From Candidatus Kryptoniota bacterium (GTDB taxonomy: Bacteria; Bacteroidota; Ignavibacteria; Kryptoniales; JAKASW01): DNA of 64,000 bases. Every line of letters starts with the position of its first letter. The stretch's first letter is position 1. Positions 8,480 to 17,362 of this stretch are shown here, one piece after another. The notes beneath the pieces are model-generated. The model was not told the DNA's origin, searched no databases, and saw only the letters and a program-made list of their open reading frames with translations. Location of the stretch: contig JAHECO010000010.1 in the NCBI GenBank assembly GCA_024641705.1, positions 1-64,000 on the forward strand, in the 5' to 3' direction. The position numbers and the translations under genes were made by a program.

Positions 8480-9214
8480 TCATTCTCCCTCGGGTCGGGC
8501 TTGTGTTCTCCAGACGATAGGGCTGAAGTTCGTGTCGTAATCAAAGTAGTCAAGTTTTTCGGCCCGTTTAAGGAAGTTGACGGCTCCGTAGGTGAGCGGC
8601 GTGGCGACGGCCTCGTAGGCTGATTTCACGAGCCATTGCGAGATTACAAGCGCAAGGATACCGTTTCCCGGGACCACACCGGCGAACGCGAGGGAAATAA
8701 AGATCGCTGAATCAGCCAGTTGTCCGACGAGCGTGGAACCGATTGTCCTTGTCCAGAGGTACCTGCCGCGAGTGGCTATCTTCATTTTTGCCAGGATGAA
8801 CGAGTTCAGGAACTCGCCGGCAAGGTAAGCGATGAAGGAAGCGGCGAGAATCCGTGGGGCGAAGCTGAAGATTGCCGCGAAAGCTTTCTGGGATTCCGCC
8901 GGCGTCCCGAGGAGATCCCATATGGAGGCGGGAGGGAGGTGAATACTGATCAGGATAACCACGACGGCGAAGAGGTTACAGGCGAATCCTATCCAGATAA
9001 CCTGGCGTGCCCGGGCATAGCCGTAGACCTCCGTAAGGACATCCCCGAAAATATAAGAGATCGGGAAAACAATCGTGCCCGCGGGGAGGAAGAACGGCCC
9101 CGCCGAGAAAAGTTTGACCGCGATTATGTTGGACACGATGAGGCTGGTAACGAAGACCGCCGCGATCGCGGGGAGCCAGCGCTCCCTACCGGCGGGCCGA
9201 GGTTCTTCGATCAT
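8480..9214 (-). CDS. yhhQ: Queuosine precursor (7-cyano-7-deazaguanine) transporter YhhQ family
   Basis: A 244-residue membrane protein of the vitamin-uptake-like (VUT/ECF) family, with about six helices. Recognisable parts are AGTIVFPISYIFGDVLTEVY near the N-terminus and TRTIGSTLVGQLADSAIFIS in the C-terminal half, both family signatures. It takes up preQ0/preQ1 for queuosine synthesis. ATG 9212-9214 overlaps the queF stop (ATGA), which fixes the start and couples translation; in-frame codons further upstream lie inside queF. The pairing with queF supports the substrate. Confidence 0.9.
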   Translation of the reverse strand: MIEEPRPAGRERWLPAIAAVFVTSLIVSNIIAVKLFSAGPFFLPAGTIVFPISYIFGDVLTEVYGYARARQVIWIGFACNLFAVVVILISIHLPPASIWDLLGTPAESQKAFAAIFSFAPRILAASFIAYLAGEFLNSFILAKMKIATRGRYLWTRTIGSTLVGQLADSAIFISLAFAGVVPGNGILALVISQWLVKSAYEAVATPLTYGAVNFLKRAEKLDYFDYDTNFSPIVWRTQARPEGE

Positions 9215-9651
9215 CTCTTCCCGTCTTCCGCTTCGACGCTGATAGCGATCCCGCCGCGCACGGCAAAATCCGCGCTGACCTTGCACCACTTCGGTGAAAG
9301 TGCCGCGACGAGGTCGTCAAGTATGACGTTAGCCAGGTGTTCGTTGAAGACCCCTTCGTTTCTGAAAGACCAGAGGTACAGCTTCAGCGATTTCGATTCC
9401 ACTATCTTCCTGTCGGGGACGTACTCGATTGTAAGCTTTGCGAAGTCCGGCTGTCCTGTCGCCGGGCAGAGGCAGGTAAACTCATCCGTCCTCAGGGTAA
9501 CGATGTAATTTCTGCCGCGGTGGTGGTTGGGAAAGGTCTCGAGCTGTCTCTTTGCCGCCGCCTTCCTCCCAAGAAGACTCAGACCCGAAAGGTCCGATTC
9601 CCGGGTCATCTTTATGTTGCCGGTGCTCTCTTTCGTCGTATGCTTTGCCAT
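9211..9651 (-). CDS. queF: NADPH-dependent preQ0 reductase QueF
   Basis: A 146-residue single-domain (short-type) QueF that reduces the nitrile of 7-cyano-7-deazaguanine to preQ1 in queuosine synthesis. The nucleophile cysteine lies in EFTCLCPATGQPDF, and the substrate-binding ESKSLKLYLWSFRNEG motif follows. ATG 9649-9651 has a good ribosome-binding site (CAGGAG). It forms a two-gene operon with the yhhQ-type transporter; the other queuosine genes are not in the window. Confidence 0.95.
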   Translation of the reverse strand: MAKHTTKESTGNIKMTRESDLSGLSLLGRKAAAKRQLETFPNHHRGRNYIVTLRTDEFTCLCPATGQPDFAKLTIEYVPDRKIVESKSLKLYLWSFRNEGVFNEHLANVILDDLVAALSPKWCKVSADFAVRGGIAISVEAEDGKR

Positions 9652-9699
9652 CTTACTCCTGTGAAGATTTCAATATCATTCAAAGCTGCGTAAACAGCC

Positions 9700-10365
9700 T
9701 CATCGCTGTGTCACGTCCGCCAGCTTCTTGCGCAGCAGCGCCAGCGCGTCGTTTACCTCATCCCTGGGAAGATGCCCGCGTTCTAGTTCTGCATCCGATT
9801 TATTCAGGAGTCTCTCGTATAACGAAATTCCCTCCTGCAAAAATTCCGGACTCTCATCTATAATCTCAAAAATCAGGTCCTCAGATTTGTCGTACCGGCC
9901 GGTTTGTTCAAAGTACGCGACCATCCGTGTTTTAAGCTCGACGGGAATTTCATATTCGCTGAGCTCTGCAATTACCCTGTCAATTGCGGCAATTGCTTTG
10001 CCCTCGTCGATCTCATCCATGCCCTGGATATCCTCCGTCATCATCCGCAGCGATTTCATAAACAACCCGGCGCTCTCCTCTTCTCTCCCCATCAGTGCCA
10101 CGATCTCGGCCTTTTCCTTCATAAGTACTCCGGCGGTGTACAGTCTCGACTGGAGGAGTGAAGATTCGGAGCCGAGGACGCTCTTCAGCCCGTCAAGAGG
10201 AAGCCGCTCAAGTGTTTCCGTATTCAGCCCGAGTAGCGACAGGCCGGTGTTGTCCAGCTCGAGAAGGGCGGATTCATAGCTCCGCGTCTCCCTGAAAAAG
10301 AGTACGCGGGCGAGCGCTCTTCCCAGCATAGTGAACATGCGTAATATGTAATCGCGTTCGAACAA
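9700..10365 (-). CDS. DUF6483-like protein of unknown function
   Basis: 221 residues, soluble and helical, rich in Glu and Leu, with no signal peptide. The N-terminus FERDYILRMFTMLGRALARV resembles the start of the DUF6483 family (DYI-RMI-LGRALAR). Two Leu/Glu-rich helical stretches follow, probably TPR-like. The start is TTG 10363-10365; the next ATG (10338) would cut into the conserved first helix. It stands alone, 48 bp upstream of queF on the same strand. No function can be inferred. Confidence 0.65.
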   Translation of the reverse strand: MFERDYILRMFTMLGRALARVLFFRETRSYESALLELDNTGLSLLGLNTETLERLPLDGLKSVLGSESSLLQSRLYTAGVLMKEKAEIVALMGREEESAGLFMKSLRMMTEDIQGMDEIDEGKAIAAIDRVIAELSEYEIPVELKTRMVAYFEQTGRYDKSEDLIFEIIDESPEFLQEGISLYERLLNKSDAELERGHLPRDEVNDALALLRKKLADVTQR

Positions 10366-10483
10366 GGCGGTTTATCGAATCCTCAGGGTGATTTTCACGA
10401 TTGAATCGCGGACATGCAAAATTAAGAGGTGCAGTCCACAGAAGCCAGAATTGATCCACACAAACGGGGAGGCCGGTTCAACG

Positions 10484-11446
10484 TCAGAAAAGGTTGTCGC
10501 TCCGGCTTACCTCCACTTTTTCGGCCATTTTATCCAGTTCGGGGAAGTATCTGATCACGGTGTCGGGGACTCTGACGCGTTCCTGGTTCCTGAGGCGCTT
10601 CACGAGTTCGAGCGCGTTCGCCACCGCCTTGCCCATCGGATGGTTGTTCGCCACAACGTAGACCCGCTTGCACCTCTCGGCGACTTTGCTGATCTTCGCC
10701 TCTATTTCATCCAGTTCCATGCCGCTGTAAAGATAGTTATACCTGTCGTTCCTGCCCGGGTCATCCTTCCCGGCCGACTCCGGGGAGGCTCTCCGTTCCG
10801 CAAGGGCCTCCCGGCTGATCTCCCACATTTTCTCGTTGCGGCCGTGAAGGCGAAAGTATCCCGTTTCACCGACGATTTCCGGTGTCAGCTCCACCATACC
10901 CTTGAGAAGAGGCTGGTCGACTGCGATGACATCGACGCCGCGGTCCGCAAGAAAGTCACGCGCCTGCGCCGTGTACCACGACCTGTGCCTTAGTTCGAAA
11001 AAAAGTTGAAGCGCCCCGAAAATATCGTATATAAAAGAGATGTGGTCCCTGGACGAAGGGCTGTCTTTGAAGTACTCCGAAAACTGGACAAGTACGCCGC
11101 CCAATCTGTGCCGTTCGATCAGCGGCTTGAGAAACTCCACGACTATCCTCCGGTCCGCGTCGAAGTTGGGGCCCTTTCCCCTGTCTCCGTGCGTGAAGCT
11201 TTTGTACAGCTTTGTAAGGAAAACGAAGTCCCGGTTTCCTTCCACTTCGGACAGCCATTTTTCCGCCACACTTGGCGGAAAGTGTCTGTAGAAGGTCGAG
11301 TCGACTTCAACACAGTCGAAGAAGCCGGAATAGAATTTCAGTCGTGAAAATCCGCGCGCCGAATCCTCCGGGTAGAAAGGACCCACCCAGTCGTCATAAC
11401 TCCAGCCGGCAGTTCCTCCAAGGATTTCCAAATTATACTTCTCCAT
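10484..11446 (-). CDS. DUF72 (YecE-like) protein
   Basis: 320 residues matching the DUF72 TIM-barrel family: the N-terminal GGTAGWSYDDWVGPFYP motif, then FDCVEVDSTFYRHFPPS, FVFLTKLYKSFTH, a mid-protein 'VQFS' strand, and near the C-terminus GYFRLHGRNEKMW and VYVVANNHPMGKAVANA. The family is widespread and structurally related to endonuclease-IV-like barrels, but its activity is not established. Gene stands alone on the minus strand. Confidence 0.88.
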   Translation of the reverse strand: MEKYNLEILGGTAGWSYDDWVGPFYPEDSARGFSRLKFYSGFFDCVEVDSTFYRHFPPSVAEKWLSEVEGNRDFVFLTKLYKSFTHGDRGKGPNFDADRRIVVEFLKPLIERHRLGGVLVQFSEYFKDSPSSRDHISFIYDIFGALQLFFELRHRSWYTAQARDFLADRGVDVIAVDQPLLKGMVELTPEIVGETGYFRLHGRNEKMWEISREALAERRASPESAGKDDPGRNDRYNYLYSGMELDEIEAKISKVAERCKRVYVVANNHPMGKAVANALELVKRLRNQERVRVPDTVIRYFPELDKMAEKVEVSRSDNLF

Positions 11447-11542
11447 CCTCCATGCGACTAAAAGATCACGCAGAAGGGAGACAACTTCAACATACTCCCG
11501 AAAAAATGCGGCGAGCAGACGCAGGCCGACCGGCGACCTGGG

Positions 11543-12076
11543 CTACAGCAGTACGGAAAATCCTACGAGCAACCGCCTTGCGTAAGTATTTCCCTTGACC
11601 CCGTACAGGTCTGTCTTGAAAGCCTGGTAGCGGTACTCCACTCTGACAAGAGCCCGACCGCCGATCACCATAACCTTCAGCCCTGCACCCGCGTTCAGGA
11701 ACGTGACGGCCGAGAGGTAGTTCCCCTGTCTCACGAGCGGCTGACCGAAGGGCAGCCCGTTCCCCGCTCCATACCCGACAAGCACGAACGGCACAAACAC
11801 ATTGTGTCCCATCCCGTAGCTGTAAGACAAGTTCCCGCTGAGGTTGAGTGCAGGAGCGCGTCCTTTCATCGTTCCGACGAAGAGTTCAGGTTCAACAGAC
11901 AACCCTTCGATGATGAAAAGACCCGGACGAAAAGCCAGAGAAACCTGGTTGTGAGATCCTCCACCATCCGAGAAGGAATTCGCATCTGCAGAGAGTGACA
12001 TTTCCCACCTCGGCAGAAACCCCTGACTGAAAGCGGTCGCAGGTAACAAAGTTAGGAGCAAGAGAAGAGTCTTCAT
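11543..12076 (-). CDS. Small outer-membrane beta-barrel protein
   Basis: 177 residues starting at MKTLLLLLTLLPATAFSQ, a clear signal peptide; an in-frame codon 21 bp upstream would place extra charged residues before it. The mature part is a series of amphipathic strands with Gly/aromatic turns, ending VGFSVLL. It shares GLSVEPEL, a GYG-x-N turn and LVRVEYR with the protein at 31561-32148, so the two are paralogues. Most likely an eight-stranded porin-like or OmpX-like barrel; role unknown. Confidence 0.7.
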   Translation of the reverse strand: MKTLLLLLTLLPATAFSQGFLPRWEMSLSADANSFSDGGGSHNQVSLAFRPGLFIIEGLSVEPELFVGTMKGRAPALNLSGNLSYSYGMGHNVFVPFVLVGYGAGNGLPFGQPLVRQGNYLSAVTFLNAGAGLKVMVIGGRALVRVEYRYQAFKTDLYGVKGNTYARRLLVGFSVLL

Positions 12077-12309
12077 GGTGTTATCCCTTTCAAGCAAGTT
12101 AACACGTTGCCGGACTCGGCGGCCCTAACCGCGCAGCCGGCCTATCATTGAGAAGATTTTATGCTATCCTGTTGACAAATTCAACAAGCTGCGTCACACC
12201 CGAGTGTCCTCTTCTGTCGACGACTTTGAGATTCTACCAGGAAGGGAACCGCCCATGCCGAATCACTCGGAGGCCAATGAGCAACAGCTCTCCCGTCATT
12301 CCGTCACGG

Positions 12310-13974
12310 TCAGTGCATCGTGATGGAGACACCCTCTACCGTCCATCTCGCCCTGACCTTGACTGCACTGCCATACACCCCGAACGGTTCTGCAAACGTA
12401 TAGGGAAAGCTCTTTCCGCTGAAATATCTCATCCCGTTTCCATGTTTGAGGTACGCCAGCAACCTGTAATCGCCCGCAGGTATTCCATCGAGCCTGAAAT
12501 TCCCCGTACTGTCCGCCATCGCGTAGAATGTCTTGCCTGCCTTTCCTTCTGCCGCAACCACGATACCGCGACCGGGATACACCGGGGCGACTGTTCCTTC
12601 GACATCGCCGAGCGTCGCCGAGTCCGCCATCATGAAGCGTCTCGCTGCGACCGAATCTTCTTCCGTCCCGCCGGCGTATGAATGATACTCCAGTCTCAGG
12701 GTGTACCATCCGAACGGACGGAGGTGCGCTAGCCTGACTCTGAACATGGTCTGTGATTCACGCGCGACAAAACCGGTCATCACTGCCCCGTTGCTGTCGA
12801 CCAGCGACACCTGAGGGTTTGTCGGCACCCCGTTCATCGACCCTATTACGAACTGGCAGAACATCGTGTCGTAAGAAGTTACCCCTTTCAGCGAATCGGG
12901 TGAACTGAAGTAATAAGGCGACACGTGCCCGGCCGCGCTGTCCGCTTCCAAAACGGCAAAATTGTTATCTGCAGACATCGCATTCCCGTGATTGTCCTTG
13001 GCGCTGTCGGTGGCGGTCACGAAGTACTTAGTGCGAAGAATCAACGGGCTCTTTGTCCGGATGACCGCATTGTACTCGTTCGACTCAAGGCGCGCCGCAA
13101 AGTCGACGGGGATTGTGTCCCCGGTAGCCGAGTCACGCACCACGAAATACGACGGCCTCAGATGCGCCGTGTCGATCGGCTCGCTGAATTTGAGGAGGAG
13201 GAGCCCGTCGTTCGCCAGTTGGGCACTGTAGAGCTGCGGCCGGGATGTGTCTTCCATGCCTACCATGAAGTTCACGTCCGTTACCGCCTGGGTTTCCTGC
13301 ATGACATCGACATCGTGGGTCGCGGATGAATACAGGTCGATCTGCGGTGCATAGATGAAATTTCGCATCTGATCGTCGAAACAAATCAGTCTATACTTCC
13401 CCTTGGCCAGCCCCTGCAGCACGTAACTTCCGCTGTCATCGGATTGCGTGACATATCTCGGCACGCTGATGTTGGGCCGTAGCGTGTCGATATCGGAGTT
13501 GACGGGAAAGGCTGCGACGGTATACGGCTGTGCCTTGGAAGAATACACAGTGCCTGCGACAGTCCCGGTGTCGATCTGACTCCCGGTCGAAAAGACTATG
13601 TCAAAGGCTTTCCCGAGATAGTTCCCACGCAAGTCCTGCGCCCTCGCTCCGATAGTGAATATGTACGTCCGGTCTTTCTCGAACGGTTTATTAACCGTAA
13701 TTTCGACCTCTTTTCCCGACCAGTCGAATTCCAGGTCTTTCGATTCAAATGGGGGAAAGAAGATCGAGCTTTCGACGCTCCGGTTGACCATGTACTTGTC
13801 GAATTCCATCGTGATTACGTGAGAGTCGAAGTTGAGCTGGTTCATGACAGGAGTTGACGATACTATCTGCGAAGGAGACTTGTCGATTGGGCCGCCGCTT
13901 GGCGGGAACTGGCCCGCGCAGCCGGCCAGGGCGAGCGCAGCAAGAAGGAGGAACGATCTGACTACTTTTGCCAA
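12310..13974 (-). CDS. Ig-like domain lipoprotein (Bacteroidota type)
   Basis: 554 residues. The N-terminus is a lipoprotein signal peptide with lipobox LALAGC (Cys about 19), followed by PPSGGPIDKSP, a common start of Big_5/SbsA-like Ig lipoproteins of Bacteroidota. Residues 40-130 form an Ig-like domain (MEFDKYMVNRS, RTYIFTIGARAQDLRGN), about 235-340 a second one (LKFSEPIDTAHLR), and the last about 100 residues a carboxypeptidase-regulatory-like fold (GNFRLDGIPAGDYRLLAYL). It overlaps the end of ubiX by 13 bp and is the last gene of the tsaD operon. Probably an outer-membrane-anchored structural protein. Confidence 0.75.
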   Translation of the reverse strand: MAKVVRSFLLLAALALAGCAGQFPPSGGPIDKSPSQIVSSTPVMNQLNFDSHVITMEFDKYMVNRSVESSIFFPPFESKDLEFDWSGKEVEITVNKPFEKDRTYIFTIGARAQDLRGNYLGKAFDIVFSTGSQIDTGTVAGTVYSSKAQPYTVAAFPVNSDIDTLRPNISVPRYVTQSDDSGSYVLQGLAKGKYRLICFDDQMRNFIYAPQIDLYSSATHDVDVMQETQAVTDVNFMVGMEDTSRPQLYSAQLANDGLLLLKFSEPIDTAHLRPSYFVVRDSATGDTIPVDFAARLESNEYNAVIRTKSPLILRTKYFVTATDSAKDNHGNAMSADNNFAVLEADSAAGHVSPYYFSSPDSLKGVTSYDTMFCQFVIGSMNGVPTNPQVSLVDSNGAVMTGFVARESQTMFRVRLAHLRPFGWYTLRLEYHSYAGGTEEDSVAARRFMMADSATLGDVEGTVAPVYPGRGIVVAAEGKAGKTFYAMADSTGNFRLDGIPAGDYRLLAYLKHGNGMRYFSGKSFPYTFAEPFGVYGSAVKVRARWTVEGVSITMH

Positions 13975-14576
13975 GGCTTGAACAGTTTTGCGTCGATGTC
14001 GAACAGCGCCAGGATTCTCCCCGCCACGAAGTCGGCAAGGTCTGCGATTGTTCCGGGCTTCTGGTAGAAGGCGGGCATGGCGGGAAGAATATGCGCTCCC
14101 GCATCCGCCGCAGCCAGCATGTTCTTGAGGTGTATTTTATTCAGCGGAGTCTCGCGCGGGACCAGTACCAGTTTTCTCCCTTCCTTGAGAGTTACGTCAG
14201 CCGCGCGCTCAATAAGGTTCCCGGTTATGCCCTGGGCTATCCCGGCAAGCGTCTTCATAGAACATGGAACGACGACCATCCCTTCTGTACGGAAGGACCC
14301 GCTCGATACCGATGCGGCCAGGTCTTTGTTGGAATACCTGACAATCTCTCCCGTCAGGTCCGCATCCTTAAACCTCGTCTTGAAGCTTTCCAGCAATGCC
14401 CCGCCCTTGAGACTGAAGTCCGCTTCGCTTTCCAGCACATAAGCCCCGTAGTCGGAAATTATAAGATGGACCTCCACAGCGTGTCGAAGTAAGGCTTTGA
14501 CCGTGTGCAGCGCGTAGATCGCTCCGCTTGCGCCGGTGATCCCGACGATGATCCTTTTCCCTGGCTCAGATTCCAA
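13962..14576 (-). CDS. ubiX: Flavin prenyltransferase UbiX
   Basis: 204 residues; attaches a dimethylallyl group to FMN to make the prenylated flavin used by UbiD-type decarboxylases. Motifs: N-terminal IIVGITGASGAIYALH flavin loop, VVVPCSMKTLAGIAQGI, and LVPRETPLNKIHLKNM, all typical. It ends in a short aromatic tail (LFKPWQK). The start is probably TTG 14574-14576, overlapping the upstream permease gene by 11 bp. No ubiD is in the window. Confidence 0.93.
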   Translation of the reverse strand: MESEPGKRIIVGITGASGAIYALHTVKALLRHAVEVHLIISDYGAYVLESEADFSLKGGALLESFKTRFKDADLTGEIVRYSNKDLAASVSSGSFRTEGMVVVPCSMKTLAGIAQGITGNLIERAADVTLKEGRKLVLVPRETPLNKIHLKNMLAAADAGAHILPAMPAFYQKPGTIADLADFVAGRILALFDIDAKLFKPWQK

Positions 14577-16005
14577 CCTTGACCCTCTTATTCACTATTA
14601 GTGTCGAAAAATACTCAAGAACGCCCACTAAAATAAGGGCAAAAAGATTCACCATCAAAAGGCTCCGGAGGCTGCCGAATGTTACAAAGAGGACCGTTGT
14701 AGTCAGGAACGAGAAACCGAACATAAAAAGAAGATTCACCGTCTCCATTGCGCCGAGCTGCGTGAACGGAGCCGAGAAGGGTAAGCGCCTCTGCATGATC
14801 GAAAACCAGCTTATCGCCACATGACCGACGGAGTAGAACGTGACAGCAGTTATCAGGGAGGACAGGAACGGATTCGTGAATATCGACACGGCAAAAAGGA
14901 GGATCGTAATCGGCAAATGCACGGTCAACAGGAGGCCCTTACGCACGCCGAGCACAAACCTGCCGTAGTTGAAACCGCCGCTCGATTCGAGCTGCCACTT
15001 CGCCTCGAAGTCCCTGGAGCTCATGATGTTCTGCGTCAGGAAGTAGTAGACAATAATCCCGGACACCATAAGCGAGGTGAGAGGCGCCACAAGGTTCGCG
15101 GTGACGAAACCCGAGAAGACATTGAAAGTGATGAACCTGCTGTTCTGCACGGACCAGTAGATTGCGACCATGACGGGAGTGCCGGCCACGCCGATCGTGG
15201 AGAGCCTGAATGGAGAACTCCGGAAGAGGTTCGCAAGGTAGAATACGAAACCCGCCTGCTCCTCGTCATCCCGAGCCAGCGTGAGCATCTTTAGTCGCTC
15301 AGCAACAGGGACGAGGTCGGTGACAGAGCCGGGCTCGTTCTCATTGAGCTTCGATATCAGTCTTTCGGAAACAGGCAAGGCGGCAAACACGACAAAAGCT
15401 GATGCGAAAAGTATGGCCGCTTCCGGGAGGAAAGCGATGCCGCTGGACGGGACATCCAGCCGTGCGGAGAGCTGAAACGCCGCAAGGAGCCCCAACGCCA
15501 TGACTATCTGGAGGAGGGTCAATGTACGATTTGCCGCCTTTCCGGGGAGAATGGCAATCACGAAAAGAATCACCAGATACGCGGTGAGCGACACCAGTAC
15601 AGAGATGAGGTACCAGATCGCCATCTCACCTGCCTGAAATCCGCCCGGCGGCGAGATTACACCGACGGGGAGAAAGATCGACGCGGAAACGGCCATGTTC
15701 AGCAAGAATAGCCCCGAGCCGGAAGCCACTCTCGACATCGCAGTCGGTTGCACGAAGTAGAATCCCTCCAGGTCTCCGCCGCTGAAGAAGAATTTCCTCG
15801 TCTCGGCAAGCAAAGTGAAGAGGGCCACCCCGGAACACACGATTGCCACGCGGAGGGGGAACGAACCGGCGTTCATTCCGGAAGACGATATGGCGAGAAA
15901 GAGCCCGACCAGGATATCCGGGGCGAGGAACCTGACAACGCCGCGGATCCCCTCGCCCCCGATCGTTTGCTTCATCCTTAATTTCGTCAGCAAGAGAAGA
16001 GTCAC
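14566..16005 (-). CDS. Polytopic membrane protein, possibly ABC-2-like permease
   Basis: 479 residues with about twelve hydrophobic segments and a larger soluble loop around residues 220-265 (VPVAERLKMLTLARDDEEQA). The topology recalls ABC-2 exporter permeases that have no motif of their own, but there is no ATPase gene next to it, so this remains a guess. GTG 16003-16005 is the likely start, seven bases after the MltG-fusion stop; ATG 15975 is an alternative. It is in the tsaD operon between the MltG fusion and ubiX. Confidence 0.5.
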   Translation of the reverse strand: MTLLLLTKLRMKQTIGGEGIRGVVRFLAPDILVGLFLAISSSGMNAGSFPLRVAIVCSGVALFTLLAETRKFFFSGGDLEGFYFVQPTAMSRVASGSGLFLLNMAVSASIFLPVGVISPPGGFQAGEMAIWYLISVLVSLTAYLVILFVIAILPGKAANRTLTLLQIVMALGLLAAFQLSARLDVPSSGIAFLPEAAILFASAFVVFAALPVSERLISKLNENEPGSVTDLVPVAERLKMLTLARDDEEQAGFVFYLANLFRSSPFRLSTIGVAGTPVMVAIYWSVQNSRFITFNVFSGFVTANLVAPLTSLMVSGIIVYYFLTQNIMSSRDFEAKWQLESSGGFNYGRFVLGVRKGLLLTVHLPITILLFAVSIFTNPFLSSLITAVTFYSVGHVAISWFSIMQRRLPFSAPFTQLGAMETVNLLFMFGFSFLTTTVLFVTFGSLRSLLMVNLFALILVGVLEYFSTLIVNKRVKVGI

Positions 16006-16012
16006 GGATTTC

Positions 16013-17362
16013 TTACTCTCTCATCATGGCCTTGCGGTAGGCCCTGACGGCACGCAGGTGTTCACGGAAGGTTACGCTGAACCTGTGCCCACCCGTGCCG
16101 GTAGCGACGAAATACAGGTACCGTGTCGTGTCGGGATAAAGTGCAGCCATTATCGATTTCATCCCCGGGTTGCAGATAGGGGTCGGCGGCAGCCCGATGC
16201 GTTCGTAAGTGTTATACGGCGACCTGATATGCAGGTCCTTGTAGTAGATCCGCTTATGTTCCCCCAACGCGTACTCGATCGTCGGATCGGCTTCGAGGGG
16301 CATTCGTTTATGGAGCCTGTTGTAATACACGCTTGCGATAATCGCCCTCTCGGAATCGATCTGCGCCTCGGCCTCGACAATCGACGCGACCGTCACCACC
16401 TGGTCGACGGTATAGCCCAACTCCGCCGCCCGGGTTCTGAGAGAATCGCTGAAGAAGAGCTTAAACTCGTCAGTCATCCTCTTCATGATCTCGCCCGGCT
16501 CGGTGCCATAGTAGAAGTCGTAAGTCTCCGGGAATAGATACCCCTCCAGGTTCTTCGACGGGAGGCCAAGCACCGTCACCATCGAGTCGCCGAGCGCTTC
16601 ATCCGCGAACAGGGCGGAGTCCACTCCAAGCTCGCGGCGGTAAATCCCCGCAATCTCGCGCACGGTCAGCCCTTCCGGTATTGTCACATGCACGAGAAGG
16701 TTGCTCTTCCCTGTCGAGATGAGGCTCAGCACGTCATAATCGGAATAATGGCCGGTGAACAGATACTTGCCCGCTTTGATCCTGCGCTGGATGGAGAAGG
16801 CTCTTCCGAAAAACCTGAAAAGAAACGGGTTGGATATTATGCGGTCCCGGGAAAGTCTGGCATAGACCTGGTCCGCCGTAACGCCGCGCGGGATGGTTAC
16901 GACTATCCCTTTCCCGCGCGCATTGTGATAAGGGGTGACGAAGGCGATCAGCCAGACGATAAGCATAACGACCAGTGCGCTCGCGAAAAGAAGCAGGATA
17001 TTCTTCCTGTTGCTGAGGTCGATGCTGTTCAGACGGAGCCAGTCGCGCATCAGGAATTTTCTGAGTTTCGTCGGTTGAATAGAAGTCCTTCTTTCTTCAG
17101 CGCTCTCCCTCTCGAGCCTGCGTGATTCATCGATAATTCTCTCGTACACACGCTTGACGGCCTCATCTGTGAGCGGCCCGGGATTCTCGCGGCTGACATT
17201 TTCGTAAACCTGCTTTTCCCTTTCGGGGGAATAAACATCGAGTCCGAGTTTATCCTTTATCTTTCCTATTTCATCGGCAAATTTCGCCCGCCTGTTGAGG
17301 AGCCTGACGATCAGCTTGTCGAGCCGGTCGATCCTCTTCCTCAGCCTCTCCATCTCCTTCAT
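16013..17362 (-). CDS. mltG: Chorismate mutase (AroQ-type)::endolytic murein transglycosylase MltG fusion
   Basis: One uninterrupted 449-residue frame. Residues 1-85 are an AroQ chorismate mutase: LRKRIDRLDKLIVRLLNRR, then GKIK and YSPEREKQV; by alignment to the E. coli domain, Arg8, Arg25, Lys36 and Arg48 fall at active-site positions. A linker and one transmembrane helix (about 121-141) follow, then the YceG/MltG domain with NLEGYLFPETYDFYYG, TVASIVEAEAQIDSERA (catalytic Glu) and RIGLPPTPICNPGMKSI. MltG cuts nascent glycan strands in the periplasm; chorismate mutase is cytoplasmic and makes prephenate. The topology (N-in, C-out) lets both work. The start overlaps the trpA stop by 4 bp. Confidence 0.88.
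   Translation of the reverse strand: MKEMERLRKRIDRLDKLIVRLLNRRAKFADEIGKIKDKLGLDVYSPEREKQVYENVSRENPGPLTDEAVKRVYERIIDESRRLERESAEERRTSIQPTKLRKFLMRDWLRLNSIDLSNRKNILLLFASALVVMLIVWLIAFVTPYHNARGKGIVVTIPRGVTADQVYARLSRDRIISNPFLFRFFGRAFSIQRRIKAGKYLFTGHYSDYDVLSLISTGKSNLLVHVTIPEGLTVREIAGIYRRELGVDSALFADEALGDSMVTVLGLPSKNLEGYLFPETYDFYYGTEPGEIMKRMTDEFKLFFSDSLRTRAAELGYTVDQVVTVASIVEAEAQIDSERAIIASVYYNRLHKRMPLEADPTIEYALGEHKRIYYKDLHIRSPYNTYERIGLPPTPICNPGMKSIMAALYPDTTRYLYFVATGTGGHRFSVTFREHLRAVRAYRKAMMRE

Noticed and set aside
9652..9699. A preQ1 riboswitch before queF
   Set aside because: Only 48 bp separate queF from the upstream gene and no preQ1-type stem-loop with A-rich tail is visible.
14566..16005. Calling the membrane protein a confirmed ABC exporter permease
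   Set aside because: No ATPase gene is adjacent and no permease signature motif is visible; only topology suggests it.
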